In this document: piece by piece, positions 5,507 through 6,412 of the stretch
Layout of the letters: each line of letters begins with the position of its first letter
Position numbering within the stretch: the first letter of the stretch is position 1
From: Bordetella parapertussis
GTDB lineage: Bacteria; Pseudomonadota; Gammaproteobacteria; Burkholderiales; Burkholderiaceae_B
Direction: 5' to 3'
Length of the DNA stretch: 6,412 nucleotides
Assembly: GCA_945911685.1 (NCBI GenBank)
Contig: CAMEAW010000161.1
Span: 1-6,412, forward strand
Notes under the pieces: generated by a model
What the model saw: the letters and a program-made list of their open reading frames with translations, nothing else
What the model was told of the DNA's origin: nothing
Databases searched by the model: none
Program-made: the position numbers and the translations under genes

Positions 5507-6412
5507 TTACGCTAACAACAACTGATTCACACGCTTCACAAAAGCAGTTGGGTCTGGCAATTGCGAGCCGTCTGCCAACAGCGCCTGTTCAAACAACATG
5601 GTCGCCCAGTCGTTAAACGTTTCGTCAGAAGCTGTCTGTATACGCGCCACCAAAGCATGCTCAGGATTAATCTCAAGCACAGGCAACACATCAGGGGCAG
5701 CCTGACCCGCTGCTTTCAGCATACGCTGCAGGTGTGGGCTTAAATCATTTTGCCCAACGACCACGCACGAAGGTGAATCGACTAAACGCAAGGTGACGCG
5801 CACTTCTTTGACGCGATCTTTGAGCGACTCTTGCAAACGCTCAACCAAAGGCTTGAACTGCTCAGCCACTTCGGTTTGGTGTTTCTTTTCTTCATCATCG
5901 GCCAAGGCCTCAAGATCAAGCCCACCTTTCGCAACTGACACCAACTGCTTGCCATCAAACTCACGCAGGTGCGACAACATCCACTCGTCAACGCGATCCC
6001 ACATCACCAACACGTCGATACCTTTCTTGCGGAAAATCTCGATATGCGGGCTATTGCTGCCAGCCGTGTAGCTATCGGCCGTGACGTAATAAATCTTGTC
6101 TTGGCCCTCTTTCATCTCGGCAACATAATCGGCAAGTGTCACCGTCTGTGCGTCTGTGCCCTGCTTGGTTGAAGCAAAACGCAGCAGCTTAGAGATGCGT
6201 TCAATATTGCCGGCATCTTCGCCTGTGCCTTCTTTTAAGACCTGACCAAACTCGGCCCAAAACGTTGTGTAAGCGTCTTGATTGTTTTCAGCCAAATCCT
6301 CGAGCATGCTCAAGATACGTTTGGTCGAACCTTCACGAATCGCTTTCACATCGCGGCTTTCTTGCAGCAACTCACGCGAGACATTCAGTGGCAAATCGGC
6401 CGAGTCAATCAC
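5507..6412 (-). CDS. htpG: Hsp90 chaperone HtpG, C-terminal half (5' end outside window)
   Basis: ATP-dependent Hsp90-family chaperone of the cytoplasm. The frame is open to the right edge, and the GTG there is the internal Val of [14 protein letters not shown], so about 325 N-terminal residues (the GHKL ATPase domain and part of the middle domain) are missing; E. coli HtpG has 624 residues. The 302-codon visible part (301 residues plus stop) covers the rest of the middle domain, with LNVSRELLQ (9-17), [11 protein letters not shown] (30-40), [15 protein letters not shown] (79-93), [16 protein letters not shown] (100-115) and [14 protein letters not shown] (142-155). The C-terminal dimerisation domain follows, with [11 protein letters not shown] and [10 protein letters not shown], ending in VNQLLLA. 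There is no MEEVD tail, as usual for bacteria. It converges on ampD with a 119-bp spacer, and its stop is TAA. Confidence 0.97.
   Translation of the reverse strand: MIDSADLPLNVSRELLQESRDVKAIREGSTKRILSMLEDLAENNQDAYTTFWAEFGQVLKEGTGEDAGNIERISKLLRFASTKQGTDAQTVTLADYVAEMKEGQDKIYYVTADSYTAGSNSPHIEIFRKKGIDVLVMWDRVDEWMLSHLREFDGKQLVSVAKGGLDLEALADDEEKKHQTEVAEQFKPLVERLQESLKDRVKEVRVTLRLVDSPSCVVVGQNDLSPHLQRMLKAAGQAAPDVLPVLEINPEHALVARIQTASDETFNDWATMLFEQALLADGSQLPDPTAFVKRVNQLLLA

Noticed and set aside
5296..5616. Open frame of 106 codons bridging the ampD end, the spacer and the htpG end
   Set aside because: It overlaps two well-supported genes out of frame, has no ribosome-binding site and no recognisable motif.

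Overview
This window reads as a stretch of core chromosome from a betaproteobacterium, most likely of the Burkholderiales (possibly Alcaligenaceae-like). That placement rests on remembered protein similarity and on the cluster ffh / ypjD-type membrane protein / PP0621-type zinc-ribbon protein / ampD. Base composition is moderately GC-rich and even throughout. I see no transposase, phage gene, CRISPR array, toxin-antitoxin pair or other mobile element, and no obviously new multi-gene system. The points of interest are small: gene junctions, promoters and inverted repeats.

Layout. Positions 1-1164 (+) hold the C-terminal part of methionyl-tRNA synthetase (metG), cut by the left window edge. A tRNA-Gly(CCC) gene with encoded CCA follows on the minus strand (1227-1300), facing metG. 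Its perfect TATAAT box lies in a short region shared with a divergent plus-strand promoter for thiS (1385-1585, sulfur-carrier protein). thiS runs with a 2-nt gap into trmB (1588-2256, tRNA m7G46 methyltransferase). The stop codons of trmB and of convergent ffh (2253-3665, minus; SRP GTPase) share a CTAG. Divergent from ffh is a compact plus-strand operon: a ypjD/CcsA-like membrane protein (3694-4548), a small membrane-anchored zinc-ribbon protein (4548-4808) and ampD (4812-5387, TTG start). A 119-bp spacer with a strong hairpin separates ampD from convergent htpG (5507-6412, minus), whose N-terminal half lies beyond the right edge.

How the genes relate. The left half is about translation: tRNA charging (MetG), a glycine tRNA and tRNA modification (TrmB), with ThiS (thiamin thiazole sulfur transfer) embedded. 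The middle concerns protein targeting and the inner membrane (Ffh and the YpjD-like protein). The right half holds cell-wall recycling (AmpD) and the Hsp90 chaperone HtpG. Most junctions are very tight: 2-nt gap, 1-nt overlap, 3-nt gap, 4-bp convergent overlap and 28-bp divergent spacer. The most checkable ideas are that thiS is leaderless and sits next to trmB without the usual thiG, that a 15-bp palindrome covers the divergent thiS/tRNA-Gly promoter region, and that the zinc-ribbon gene and ampD share one reading frame split by a single TAG.
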